Assembly (NCBI GenBank): GCA_034190875.2
Contig: CM067357.1
Span: 17,509,464 to 17,573,463, forward strand
Source of the DNA: Urechis unicinctus
Taxonomy: Eukaryota; Annelida; Polychaeta; Xenopneusta; Urechidae
DNA: 64,000 bases
Direction: 5' to 3'
The notes under the pieces are model-generated. The model ran no database searches and had not been told where the DNA came from. It saw only the letters and a program-made list of their open reading frames with translations. Every line of letters starts with the position of its first letter. The stretch's first letter is position 1. This document shows, one piece after another, positions 24,691 through 36,589 of the stretch. The translations under genes were made by a program, and so were the position numbers.

Positions 24691-25556
24691 CTTCGCATTT
24701 ATGGTCACCTTCTTCCTCGCTCACAATGTGACCTCTGTATTGGTGAATGATAGTTTGGCTAGTTTGTCAAACTCATGCGGTATCACCAAAGGTGCTTGAA
24801 AATGATATCCTCAATGTGCATTAAGCCGGTTTCATATTTAAGGGCGGTTGTTTAATTAGGCCGGGTCAATTTATTAATGTTCGGAACCAAATATTGTCCA
24901 TGTTCCCATGACAGCTGTTACACTACAGTCGATCAGAATAATGACATGAATGAACTGTTGACAGGACGCGCTATATATACGCCTGTTTATATGGTGTTCG
25001 CCTGGTTTTGAACAATATCTCTGTGCAAGGGGCAAGTCGTTTAAATATCAATGATATAGCTATGCAAAATTCAATAAAATGTTTAGTCTTACTATCATCT
25101 GGACCAATTCTGTGGTGTATCCAAAACAGGTTTGGTTGACAACAGATGAGGACGATTAACGCTATTTTGATAATCAGTTTAATAATGCAATATGTACATA
25201 GTTGCGCGCCGACCATTAACTTTATGGCGGTGATGTAGCGATCCGTATCATTGTTTTCATCGACCGTGGCAAATCCACCTCCATAGCAACAATGTAACAG
25301 TTCAATATGACTACTACTAAGTTATCATAGCGTGTACATATCAGACCGGAATAATAATAATTTGAGGAATCCATTTTCTGTCGCCGGTCCACAAACCCTG
25401 TGTACAAACGCGTGTCATCGCAATCGTCAATTAATTGGGGAGGACCAATGGATACGTTGTGGTGGATCAACGTTGCACATGGTGAGTTGATTGAATTGTG
25501 GAAGTCAAATGATGAACTCAAGTTTCTTTGTTTCTAATTACTGTTATATTCTGCAG
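24691..25556. other. Intergenic, no supported gene
   Basis: Open frames of 81 and 99 codons on minus show no recognisable domain. I see no repeat shared with the rest of the window. Confidence 0.4.
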
Positions 25557-25802
25557 TTGCAGCAGTCGCAGTTGCAGAATTGGAGTGGGAAGAGTACCCA
25601 AACACAGAAGGGTCGTTTCCGCTAGTGAAATTGGTTCAGAAAAGATTCGTAAATGAATACATGAGTGAATGCGAACGAATCATTGGAAATAGCGTTGCAA
25701 TAAGCTTCCATCGGGAGAAGAGTTGGTGCAAAACATTCACTTGTAACCTATGTAATAAGAAGGATTTCATAATTAATGTAAAAGTATACTGGGCCATTAA
25801 CG
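25557..25802 (+). CDS. Candidate phase 1-1 exon, possibly PAN/apple-like
   Basis: Acceptor ttatattctgcag| and donor AACG|GTGAGT bound a segment of 246 nt, open throughout and of symmetric phase 1-1, the class typical of shuffled extracellular modules. The peptide starts [18 protein letters not shown] and includes [20 protein letters not shown] and then [15 protein letters not shown]. The spacing 'F-V-N-x(4)-ECE-x(9)-SF-x(5)-WCK' recalls PAN/apple domains, but only four cysteines are present, so this is a guess. Three TTGCAG-type acceptors lie close together at the start. An (AT)n array begins only about 8 nt after the donor. No partner exon was found nearby. Confidence 0.4.
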
Positions 25803-25805
25803 GTG

Positions 25806-25807
25806 AG

Positions 25808-25894
<87 letters not shown>

Positions 25895-25913
25895 TATATA
25901 TATATATATATAT

Positions 25914-25961
<48 letters not shown>

Positions 25962-26224
25962 ATCTAGATCTATCTATATATATATATATATATATATAGA
26001 TATATCTATATATATATAGATCTCTCTCTATATATATATATCTCTCTCCTCTTTCCCTCTCTGTGTATATATCCCTCTATATATATGAATCTATACATAT
26101 GTAGCTCTCTAATCTATATCTCTATCTATCTCTCTCTTTATCTCTATCTCTGTATATATATATATAGATATATACATATATTTCTATATCTCTATCTCTA
26201 TCCATATATATCTATCTATCTCTA

Positions 26225-26259
<35 letters not shown>

Positions 26260-26272
26260 ATATATATCTATA
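25806..26272. repeat. Compound (AT)n/(CT)n microsatellite
   Basis: A long AT array starting right behind the donor of the candidate exon, with interspersed agagata and ctctat blocks. Tyr/Ile/Ser open frames here are artefacts. Confidence 0.95.
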
Positions 26273-28677
26273 TATGATATTTGATTTTTGTGTTATCTTT
26301 CGTGTTTACGTCGCACCATGCATCTCATTAGGTGCGTTCCAACATATATAGCTAACCTGCAATAACCCCCTCATGATATAAATTATTGTTGATTATAGAG
26401 ATTGTAGACATAATATAGCATCTTTAAAGTAAGATTGATGTATATCGATTAAATTTAAGATTACTTATTCTTGTGCACATAATATAACTTTCGATTCTCA
26501 TGTAATTCAAGATGTTGTCTATGACACCGCTAATTATGCACAAACTAGTTGACAAAGAAGAGTGAACACATATAGCAGCTGTGATACATGTACATGTTTT
26601 CTTGCAATGCGGTTTTATATGATAACTTCCGCACAAAAAGTGCTAATATCATCATGTCTATTCAAGCAAATGTGACTCGACCGGAACGACTATTGTCTCA
26701 GAATTAGGTCACTGTGGTAATCATCGGCTTTCGAAATGTTTCGCAAGAATTGACATTAATTAGTTGGTATAGTGAATCCGGATACATAACCACACGCTTT
26801 GGTTCGAATTGGATATAACATTGGCTTAATAATTGTTTCTCCTTACAGCAAATATTGGCTTCGAAATATCGATACTAAATATGATGCTTTATGTAAAGAT
26901 GTCATCGAATCTTACATCGTTCTTGAATTAGCAATTATGATATCATGTGTTTCACACCTGCCCTTCCTCGTCGCTAACATCTGGGTAAAGAATATGGAAA
27001 TGAGTGAACCTTTTCACAGCAATATACCTTTAAATTGTATTGCAACTTTGTAAGTTTTGTTGATTCCATGAAGCCGATCTAAGAATCCAAAAGATCCGTA
27101 TTTTAGATAAGTATGAAAGATAATATAAAGCTACTTAAATCATAAGAACGCGAGACACCTTTTTTATAGATATTGATGCAACATCAAAGCCTGAAGTCAT
27201 GATTTACTTCCCACCTAAGCTCAAACAAGTTAACGTATTAGGAAGATAATATAAACATCGCACCAATTAGAGTCTCTAATGCCCAGCTGATAGTGCCAAC
27301 AAATACAATAGTATAATTGGTAGTGTGTTGCATCGTTGACGTCAGTATAGACAGCCTCGTCTGCATTCACATATTGCTTAATCGGCCATGTCATAATCAG
27401 ACAATGCAGTGGGCCAGCGTAACACGAGGATCTAAATATTGTTTTTATCAACATTGATTACTTTACAAAAGCTGAACTGGCTGCTAGTTAACCGTCCTGT
27501 TTTCAAGTAGCTCGCACCCACCACTCTGCTAATCAGCACCAGCAATCATAAAAGCTGACATGGCGTTGTGCTACACTGAAGCGTCAGCTGTCATAACGGT
27601 TTACATTGTACCATGATCAACATCGTAATACAGAGTCAATGTGTAAGGCGGCGAGGCGGCAGGGAAATCAAACTAATGCCATCAAAGCATATCTACTACT
27701 ATTCATCGGCACGCATGCAATTTTATATGTTGTTGCCATAATGGTTCTTTCGTTGAGACACTACCGCGGGAACCAATTCCTGTTCTAATACGCAAATGGG
27801 AATATATTGGTTCGGTAGAGTGAAATGAAATAGAATATATAGATTCAATTACTCCTCCTGAAGATGACCTCATAGTCGTAAAACCTGATAAAAAAACTGG
27901 GGAAAAGAAATTGTTATGTCATATGTATGCAGCACCTGCCAGACAATGCTTGAAAGTTGCATAAATGTGATGGTTCCATCTACAAATCTCGCTTGAATGC
28001 TACCAGTTAGTCATGTTGGCACTATCACAAGACATTGTAGACGTTATATTGTAGTTGCTCATACGCAGATTCTACAGATAAGCATACGTAACATAATGAA
28101 TTGGTGATAGCATGATATTTAATGTATCATCGCATCCATCGGACCACTTATTGAAAACGAGTTATTCATCCAAGATTTACCCATCACTTAAATTGCTGTA
28201 TGACGTTAAAACAACTGATATGTACCGCATAGTAAGACAAATCTTTTATTCAACTGCGACACATATTATATTAATATTGACACGTAATAAGCTGACATCA
28301 ACAATCATAAACCTCAACAAATGTAAAAGGTGACAATAAATGTTGTGAAACAATGTTGTGATGACGGATATTAGGTACCCTGAATGTCAAGTGTTATGAA
28401 GTAGATATTTTTCTTGTCCATAACATATCAGACAAAATCCAATATTACATTAAAATGGTAGCAAATTTGCTTGTTGAACCTGCACATGTGATGTCTGTCT
28501 TGTATGGATTTTTACAGTGTTTATTGATATGGTAATTATGAAGTTTATGCTGCCAAATAGAAAGTCTTGGTTAAATGTATGTTCAGTGTATCCGTATTCG
28601 GCATCATTGTATACTATCGATAGCCCATCAGTTTTAAGTTTACAAATATTCTTTCCCTTGAAGGCGTACGTATCATT
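26273..28677. repeat. Duplicated 3' flank of GPCR copy 2
   Basis: From about 26660 to 28677 the DNA is similar to 41573-43411 and, in its later part, to 51070-52499. Shared landmarks are gaggtcactgtgg near 26706 and 41601, ttgcatcgttgacgt near 27327 and 42223, catattgcttaatcggcc near 27368 and 42264, and gagacactaccgcgg near 27757. A pair of matching open frames (26799-27053 and 41809-42021) is out of register after several indels, so I do not call it a gene. 26273-26660 shows no clear match. Confidence 0.75.
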
Positions 28678-29176
28678 TCATGTGAAGTATCTTTTAATAG
28701 CATTTCGATAATTTTGGTTGTGTTTTGAGTAAATGAGTGGATTCAATGCCCCGTTGAGAGTAAAAAAACTCTGAGAAATTTCATGAATTATTGAAAATAA
28801 ATCACCAGGTCTAGCAGAGGTGAGATGCAGACACGTGCAAATACGATACGGTACCCAGCAAAATTGAACGTTCAACTATTTTGAAAAACATTTTGGTAAT
28901 TTTAAATTCTTTACATGTATTTGCTTGAGCGGTTGAATTGTTTGCACCAGTAGGGACTATGGAAGGAGACACAGCATTTGTCTTCCATGCAACAACACGA
29001 ATTGAGAAGTGCAGCACAAACGATATAATGAACATAATCATTGCCACCATTATTAATGCATAGGCTACAAATGCAGGTGGATGAACAAGGTATGTGAAAC
29101 AGGCACCTCCCTGTTGCCAACAATTCCATCCCATTAGAGGTACCGAATACATACCAATTGACATAGACCAGTACAT
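28678..29176 (-). pseudogene. GPCR copy 2 (class A, TM4-TM7), truncated and frame-broken
   Basis: The minus frame from 29176 reads SIGMYSVPLMGWNCW (TM4), PPAFVAYALIMVAMIM (TM5), VVAWKTNAVSP and [13 protein letters not shown], then shifts. The rest continues in another frame as [15 protein letters not shown] (TM6), NGALNPLIY (TM7, NPxIY kept) and NYRNAI. One indel in TM6 thus breaks the protein, and the conserved HMK C-terminus is altered. The N-terminal side stops abruptly at 29176-29177, where repeat R begins in mid-TM4. The truncation was therefore probably caused by the mobile repeat. It is not a working receptor. Confidence 0.88.
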
Positions 29177-29475
29177 AGGTAAATGACCGTCTGTAGCTAG
29201 CCTCCTGATCTCTCTACGGTGGTTAGGTTGCTCTTCCGGTGCCCTACATTAATTTATTTTCTAAATAGAGCGTCGTTTCATGCATATCATTTATCTGCTT
29301 CAAATTATTTCATCTTGAAAACAGAGCGGGATTACTTTTAGGCTATAGATTCATGTTGACATACAAATGCTTAGCAAAGAAGATTAGCACTGGCTGATTA
29401 TATTTCCCTGTCTGATGATATAAATCTATTGACCCGTCAAAGCTTCATCTATATCGTTAAAATACGCAAATTATG
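29177..29475. mobile_element. Repeat R, copy 1 (joins GPCR copy 2 to polymerase remnant)
   Basis: It starts aggtaaatgaccgtctg, continues with ctctctacggtgg and ttccggtgccctacatt, and ends near aaagcttcatctatatcgt. The same order of landmarks is found at 32999, 47880 and 53681, and similarity to 53681-54110 runs through to the end. Its left edge cuts a GPCR copy in TM4, and its right edge lies directly against the polymerase remnant. No gene is visible inside. It may be a terminal or non-coding part of the same element. Confidence 0.75.
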
Positions 29476-29479
29476 ATGC

Positions 29480-30110
29480 CCTGGTTAAGAGCACAGCTTG
29501 AGTTTATCAGCGACTACGAAAAACAACCTGTATTGGTGGGCAATGAGCCAGCCCCTTCGCACAGGAGGTCGTGAATGGGTGGAGCGCCATATAACAGCCT
29601 CCAATACAGGACCATTCCGACACAACCAAACCGGATATAAGATCGAAATTGATCTGGAATACCCTGCAGAGTTACATGCTGATAAAAATGGTTATCCGCT
29701 GGCGCCAGAGTGTCAGACTACCAGAATAACCTCCTAGGTGCATTGGGGAACAATGTAGAGGCTGGTACCCTACCTACGCGGTAAAGAGAAGTATGTGGTT
29801 CATTACAGTCATCTAAAACTCTACCCCACTGGGTCTGCAAGGTGCAATCAGAGGCCCATGATGGAGCCTAACATTCGCATGAGTACGAACCAGCATCAGG
29901 CCGCCACCGGCGAAGATGAAAAGAACCAGCAAAAACTGATAAACAACTCATCGGCAAAGGAAAAAAATACACAGGCTTGTGGCCAGTCCTGCCTATGCTG
30001 GTCATAAAGTATGTGATGACGACCTGGCCATGCATGTGCACAAAACCCGCCTGTTGCTCAACCACGCGGTGTATGAAGTGTTGTAAACCGTTTGTACTCA
30101 CTTCTACCCT
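29480..30110 (+). pseudogene. Remnant of family B DNA polymerase (Polinton-like element), copy A, central part
   Basis: Fragments in several plus frames match the polymerase B of Polinton/Maverick-like and related elements. Seen are MSQPLRTGG...WVE near 29539, GYKIEIDLEYPAELH and NGYPLAPE near 29635-29710 (family: 'GYILEVDLEYP-LH-x-YPLAPE'), KEKYVVHYSHLKLY near 29785-29830, and DDLAMHVHKTRLLLNHAVYE near 30017-30078. The order agrees with the family. The enzyme copies DNA, in related elements with a protein primer. Stops and frame changes separate the pieces, so this is dead. The C-terminal part follows at 30.95 kb after about 800 nt of other DNA. Confidence 0.78.
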
Positions 30111-30657
30111 CTCCACCTTAAACCTTTTGACACTTCAGTAACCCGTCGGTTATTCCTAAACCCAAACTTCACTTCCTCATGTAGGGGCGACCTCATTTGG
30201 GAACCTGCTAGAAGCCTCTCAGCCGATAGCATTACCTCAGCGTCTAGGCAATAATGTAAAATTTGTCACTATAAATTTTGCACCCACAATGCATGCCCCC
30301 GTTGTAACAGGTTCGTTCCCGTTTCGATCCAAAACTTTGAAACATACCACATTATTCAATATCGCTCCCCTTTTATCATCCATTCATAACCTGGTACATG
30401 TACAGCCTGCATGTCAGCATCATACTGCTGTACATGTTTTCCTAGCACTCTTTATAATTATTTCAAAGAAACTTACATGCATAGCTTACTTAAACGTACA
30501 TCTTCATTTCTTCTTATTGAGTTAGAACAATCATTTAATGTTCCAAGTTTAGCAATTGCTAAAAAAGACAATTAAATAAATGAATGCAACGAATAAATAA
30601 ATGATCGATGAATTAGAGTAAAGATCCATCGTACGCAATTCTACTTGCAAAGCCAAA
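30111..30657. other. AT-rich stretch inside the polymerase remnant
   Basis: This stretch parts the central from the C-terminal polymerase fragment. I see no coding similarity. It is either a later insertion or strongly decayed element sequence. Confidence 0.4.
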
Positions 30658-30944
30658 AGTTAATGGGAGGAGGCCTCCAAAAGAAACGTAATATTAGGGA
30701 GTGAACACACGCTCAATAGAGGGCAAGTTCACCAACCATGAATCAGACACATCTCCACCCACAAAAATATTATCCTATTCGGTTACTTTGATGAATAAAG
30801 AAGCTATCCTGTCTGTAGAACAATAAAGTATATTTCTCCTATTTCGGCCCTACAACGTCGTTTGTGTCTTCCATTCATCGCGTATTTAAAGTCGACAGAA
30901 CCAGGGTTCAGTCGACAGAACCAGGGTTTAGTAAAGCGAACAAA

Positions 30945-31262
30945 AAGGTGCTAGGAAAAATAAAAGATGGGTGGGCCTGTGTGCCCATCAAGGTGTATGC
31001 TGGACTGCGCCCAAATATGTACTAAATCCTCAGGTCTGACGAGGGCGAAATCCGAATGACAAAGGAAGTGAAAAAACGTTGTGGTGAAGAAGCATGCAAC
31101 GAAGCCAACCAAGAAGCATTTCCGCTATGGGATGAATATGTTGTGCAGTGATGGTCACATATATATGGGCTACACGACAACAAGGTGTAACTCTCTCCGT
31201 TTGACTAAAAGCGGCGAATAACCCCAAAACGGAGTTGACTTCTTGGCATATGGTCACGTTAG
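30945..31262 (+). pseudogene. Family B DNA polymerase remnant, copy A, C-terminal part
   Basis: Plus-strand fragments read VPIKVYAGLRPNMY (family: 'P-I-x-E-Y-VGLRPKMYS'), then SDEGEIRMTKEVKK (family: 'KKAKGVKK-VVK'), KKHFRYGMNML, SDGHIYMGYT and a DFLAYGH tail. This is the typical C-terminal order of the polymerase in this class of elements. Stops occur (for example after NMY), and the frame changes near 31075. It pairs with the central part at 29.5-30.1 kb on the same strand and in the right order, so the two are probably one gene copy disrupted by 30111-30657 or by internal decay. Confidence 0.75.
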
Positions 31263-31464
31263 TTTACCAACAAACTAACAGGAAGCGTAGCTTTCGGCAG
31301 AGTGTGGTCCGCTGGGGGTCGGGCTCGATCCGCCTTTCTGTTAAGGGTCATCTGGAAGCTCAGCATCTAAAACACAGGCAGCAAAATTCTTTGTCCTGTA
31401 CAAACTGTAATTAGGGGTGTAGTGTAGATAATTAGCTGTTCGCCAGAACCGCTGCTACTGAAGG

Positions 31465-31722
31465 ATGGACAATAGTTCCCTATCTGAAGAAGCCATAGAA
31501 AGTGAGGAGAATGGGCAAGTAAATGAGGTCGCGACTTCCAGTTCATTATGTATCCCGGAAATCCACGAAGCGCTAATAGAACAGCCGTATGCGGCTTCTA
31601 CGAACCGACAATATCGCAACAAACGATGTATGTTAGGTGACATTTAACGACCCAAATTCAAAGCCTTGTTATCCACAGCCATAAAGGCCCCGGTAGTGAG
31701 GAGACTGTTTAAGAGACAATAG
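31465..31722 (+). pseudogene. Small ORF next to the polymerase, with one in-frame stop
   Basis: From the ATG at 31465 the frame reads MDNSSLSEEAIESEENGQ, goes on to AASTNRQYRNKR and meets TAA at 31645-31647. It then continues in the same frame with KALLSTAIKAPVVRRLFKRQ to TAG at 31720-31722, in all 86 codons with one internal stop. An acidic start and a basic end suggest a small structural or DNA-binding protein of the element, but I do not recognise it. Segment B (48.58 kb) keeps only the part around ctgttatccacggctataaagg and lacks the start. It is probably a decayed accessory gene. Confidence 0.4.
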
Positions 31723-31975
31723 CTCGCGAGGATGGCGAACGCATAGAGCACCATAGGGAGGAAGGTTCTAATTAGCTTTAATCAAATACTCCTCTTAATG
31801 ACACTATGCGCTTGAAAACAACAATAAATGAGGCGACCGCATACTGTCAGAATAGCCACCGCTTGTCACCCCACCCCCATCCCGTGTCCGTCAGTTAAGC
31901 TTCCCTCATTATCACCCCTTGGAGAGGACGCCGCAGTGGCTGTATTCCCACCCACCATGATGTCGTAGCATTTAC

Positions 31976-32560
31976 TGCTTGTATGTATGCTCTATAACTT
32001 CAGTATATTGCATGTGAATGTAAATGTGCTTATACGAAAGGGTACTGCGCCGAGGACATAGCGATCGATCATCACTTGACACCAGTTTGAACGCCAGAAC
32101 CTTAAAAACTCATCTGACATCTTGTCAGTCTTTTTTCTGGGATTTGTTTGCGTTACTGTGAATCAAACATATTTTATTTGCAAAAGCACACTGAACGTGC
32201 CGAAGAAAATGACTATTTATGCCGCTTTGTGATTTCTTAATTGCCCCCGTAAATATAACACCCGAGAAAGTTCATAAACTAGTTGATACTGGATCCTCAT
32301 AGCGTATAGGTCATGCGAGTCTTTCGCAACTGAGGTGACAAATAAAATGTAATATAAAAATGTCGCCTGTGTTATTAGCTCGCTCCATACAAAAGCTTGT
32401 GTTTAATGCCATGTTGCAAAATGATTTTAGTTAAGAGGATGACTTGAAATAATTAAGACTGTAAATATGCAGAAAGCTTACGACCGACTCACATCAACAG
32501 ATTAAAGACAGCAGGTTAAAAGATTAATAACATATACAGCCATTCGAACACTCGAAAAAG
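31976..32560. other. Intergenic, no supported gene
   Basis: AT-rich DNA between the element segment and a long AT array. Nothing recognisable is seen. Confidence 0.45.
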
Positions 32561-32565
32561 GGCAT

Positions 32566-32800
<235 letters not shown>

Positions 32801-33135
32801 AGATCAAATGATGTATAGATGAAGCTCCTTACCCTGTTTTCTTCATCCTTTCTGCTGATGATAGCCATTAACTTGGCGCTATAGTTCCCCACCTTTATTT
32901 GACATCGATGCGAATGAATTGAAGCAATGTAGGGAGAAGCCGAAGCAATGGTTTAAATTTGTTCTTGTGGATTAGACCGGGCGCTGTGTTCAACTGCCAG
33001 GTAAATGACCGTCTGTAGTTGGTCTCGCTATCTCTCTGCAGTTGTCATGTCTTGTTTTGCTTCCGGTGCCCTGCATTAATTAATTTTTTTGAGAGTCCGT
33101 CGTTTCCATATACAGCTCATTCATCTGCTTCACAT
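32801..33135. mobile_element. Repeat R, copy 2
   Basis: Landmarks in order: ttcatcctttctgctgatga, ttggcgctatagttccc, gacatcgatgcgaa, gagaagccgaagcaatg, ccaggtaaatgaccgtctg, ctatctctctgcag and ttccggtgccctgcatt. The order is the same as in copies 3 and 4, and as in copy 1 for the part from aggtaaatg on. The element lies directly right of an AT array, as do copies 3 and 4. Confidence 0.8.
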
Positions 33136-33600
33136 AAGTCATCTGAATGGTTGAGGGAATGGAAGTTTATGCCATATATCAAAGGCATCCGCAATTAACT
33201 CATGTACAACCTACCGCGTCCAATGAAAATATCCCCGGTGAATGGCTTCTTTTGAGCTTCAATCAGACATATAGAGAAACCGGGTTGTATGCAGGCGGGG
33301 CGGATAAAGACTGCAGTTGATTGATCAATTCAATCTTACACATAATATAATGACTGCATATTCTTTATCGCAATGACGAAATAGACGCCGTCATGATATG
33401 TTGATAAGTTGTTGATCAACTGGTAGGTACGATTTATTAGTATTTCTCTTCAATTGGTAGGTGGGAAATATCAGTATTTCTTCAAGTTTTAGTTGTATTA
33501 TATGAGTATATCGATATCTCAATTATATCAGTATTCCTGGTCAAATTGTTCAATTTGTTTTCCTTTCTCAAATAGTATGTGAGTTATATAAGTAATTCAA
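33136..33600. other. Intergenic, no supported gene
   Basis: Short local repeats (tagtatttctc, cagtatttcttc) are visible near 33435-33490. No gene is seen. Confidence 0.45.
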
Positions 33601-33732
33601 GGCACATGAAGCTAGAAAGTTTAGTCTTGGCTGCGTGGCGTAACAAACATTCATTTTTGTCAAACTTAACAACAAAGCCAACACGCTGTCAGTCGCGGTA
33701 ATGAGTAAGGAACTTCACAACCAAATCCAAAT

Positions 33733-33972
33733 AGTCCACCATGTTAGATATATCGAATATAAACCTGTGGAAATGTACCATAGCGCAAACCTCGATTGAA
33801 TTATTTTCAGTAACAATTGCGTAATACCTCAACGATGCACAAACAGCACTGATTCGTTCAATACTAACCACTAAAATTCCACCCAATGAGGTAACAATAC
33901 TAATCATTGCCGCAGACAAACTCAATAAGCAGCCGTATATAGCACTTGACGTGAATTCGAGACCAGTAAGTG
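33733..33972 (-). pseudogene. GPCR copy 3 (TM2 end to TM4), fragment
   Basis: The minus frame reads [40 protein letters not shown] and VCAM, matching TM3, the ERI motif (in place of DRY) and intracellular loop 2 of the 43.4-44.5 kb copy. Similarity goes on out of frame into TM4 (gtttatattcg on minus). TM5-TM7 are absent. On the other side the copy ends near 33972 in TM2/ECL1 and an AT array begins within about 10 nt. It is a dead fragment whose break coincides with a microsatellite. Confidence 0.82.
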
Positions 33973-33975
33973 TAC

Positions 33976-33979
<4 letters not shown>

Positions 33980-34026
<47 letters not shown>

Positions 34027-34793
34027 TATAGAGAGATATATATAGAGATATAGAGATATATATATAGAGATATATATATATATAATATATATATATATAT
34101 AGATATATAATAGAGAGAGAGAGAGAGATATTTGATATCTATAGAGATATATAATATAGATCTCTATATATAGATATCTCTAGAGATAGGATCTATCTCT
34201 CTCTCTCTCATCTATATCTCTAGATATTCTATCTATCTCTATAACTCCTCTCTAGAGATCTCTATCTATATCTCCTTTCTCTCTCTCTCTATCTCTAGAG
34301 GAGAGCTCTTCTCCTCTATCTCCCTCTCTCCTCTCTCTCTCTCTCTCTAGAGAGAGATCTCTCTCTCTCTCTCTCTCTTCTAGGGAGAGAGATCTCTCTA
34401 TAGATAGAGATCTCAGAGATCATCTCTATCTATCTCTAGAGATCTATCTATCTATATAATCTATATATAGTCGTTTTATATATGTATATAAAGATATATA
34501 TAAACGACTATAATATATATATATTTATATCTGATATATATATATATATATGATATATATAGAATCTCTATATATATCTATATATATGTATATATATATA
34601 TCTATATCTCTATAGAGTCGTTTGAGATATATGTATCTATATATATATATCCGCCGAAACGACAGATATATATATCTCTTATCTCTGCTCTATCTCTCTC
34701 TATATATATATATATGCTCTATCTCTCTCTATCTATCTCTCTCTCTCTATCCTCTCTCTCTATCTCTATATATATATATTATCTATCTCTATA

Positions 34794-34841
<48 letters not shown>

Positions 34842-34852
34842 ATCTTCGTTTA
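33980..34852. repeat. Compound AT/CT/AG microsatellite rich in inverted repeats
   Basis: AT arrays pass into alternating ctctct and agagag runs that face each other (for example ctctctctctagagagagatctctct near 34330-34370), producing many hairpins. A nested inverted repeat with tatagtcgttt and aaacgactata arms lies at about 34466-34512, and tagagtcgttt recurs at about 34613. The 140-codon Tyr/Ile/Ser open frame is an artefact. Confidence 0.9.
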
Positions 34853-36585
34853 TATGTAAAAATGTATACTTACAATTGCAACCATTTTGGACAATATCGA
34901 CAAAACCGACCATTTAGGGTCATTCGATTATTTCGCTTTTTTGAGCTCAAATTATGTGATTTCGCGAATGCAAAACCTTATACATCTGCCATGCACAGCT
35001 CTCAGTTAATATCTTCATTCAAAACTTATTTTAGAAGTGTATAACAATTGTAGACCAAAATGGTTGCACCAAAAAAGTCGTGATAGTTTTCTTATGCAAA
35101 AAACCAACCATTTGGGAACTTTTTACAAAAAAGCAATCTTTGGCCATTTTATATAACCAACCATTTAGGCCATTTTATATATCCAACTATATTGGCCATT
35201 TAAATATACAAATGAGTCGGCCAGCCCAGCCGTGAACGGAGAAAATATGCATAAAAGTCACCTATTTTAAAGAAACGGGAGTTCTTCAACTTACCCTTTA
35301 TTAATTTGGATACAATTTGATACTAGTGTTAAACTGAGACCTCAAATTGATTCATTGTGCATTCTTTATTACATGTTTCATCTGTTAATTTGACAGAGCA
35401 TCATTGTCTTGCCTTACATTAGATCTATTTTGAGAATTCAACTGAACCCCATATTTCAGTGTGAATGATATAAATCCCCTCAGGACACCATGATTCAAAC
35501 ATGGATTAAACGATCTTTAAGTTTTAAATATATCACCTTTATTGCCACATAATAACATGTAGTTACATAATAATAAAAAACCTGCGTGCATCTGCAGGCA
35601 ATGTGCCGAAGGATTTGTTAAGGTCAAGACTAGGCAGAAGATAATTTTGTTTTGTTTATGATTAAACTTTGATTGCTGTTCACTTGCCTATCTTGAGTCA
35701 CTTAAATTCTAAAAATAATGTATCCACAATATAGGCATTCAGAGTTGATTCGGCTGAATAAATTGACTTAAATGGACTGAATGTATTGACCTCATAAGGG
35801 TTAATTATATACATATATCAATGATCAGGATATCATTATCAAGCAAAGCATATCTACCAATACATTTAAACATGATCAGCAGAAACTACGGCGACAACAG
35901 CGTCTTATGTTACCCCATCAGTAATAGAACTTCAAGAGGACCAGTCTTGGTGGGTTTCCATAAGGACACAATTAGTGAATCCATACAACAGCTTGGCCAT
36001 ATGATTCAGCAAAAGATGATTATCCTGCTGTGCCCCAGCTATAGTTGCACATTCTGTTACACACATAAGTTTAACATGTCAAACTGTCTATCAGTCTTAT
36101 ATCATAAGAAATAAAGGAAGTCTATGTAATACATTACACAACATTAATTCTTGCCAACCTGATTAGGTTGATCATCAATACACATGTCACATGGATCAAT
36201 CTCTTGTTAGTAAGTACAGGAAGTATAAAAAAATCCCCTCTCGTGTTTATTCTGACACGTTATTCATTCACCAGATGTTCAGAATTAGTCTTCAGTTCAG
36301 TCATCAGCAACAGGGCTGGAAATCAACTTAAATGGCTACCTGTCTTGACCTATCCCGACGGGTGGCCATTTTAGATGTTAACCGGCCTTAAGATATTCTA
36401 CCCCTTCAAACAAAAAAAGATGTTAGGCGAACCCTAGTTAGGTTATATACTGGGCTGGTGATAAGTACCCTAAGTCAGTGTCACGATAAGTTGTTGATAA
36501 GAAACCCAGGTCAGTGACACACTCGGCTGGTGATAAGAACCCCAGGTCAGTGTCACGATGGTCTGGTAATAAAGACATTGGTAAA
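34853..36585. other. Intergenic; short 26-bp tandem repeat at 35142-35210
   Basis: Units starting ggccattttatata and ggccatttaaatata follow each other at 35142, 35168 and 35194 (period 26). Elsewhere (for example a 97-codon open frame at 35821-36114) I find no domain or splice context and call no gene. Confidence 0.5.
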
Positions 36586-36589
36586 GCCA

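Larger units (their letters stand above)
30658..31975. mobile_element. Element segment A, paralogous to 47936-48825
   Basis: Landmarks shared in order with segment B: caccaaccatgaatcagacacatc near 30731, gtcgacagaaccagg near 30893, gtgctaggaaaaa near 30948, ctaacaggaagcg near 31274, ggtccgctg near 31306, ttatccacagccataaagg near 31667, ggttctaattagctttaatcaa near 31764, and cgccgcagtggctgt near 31931. Relative to B it contains about 355 extra nt (31313-31665). A 20-nt unit with gtcgacagaaccagggtt is doubled at about 30892-30930. Confidence 0.82.
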
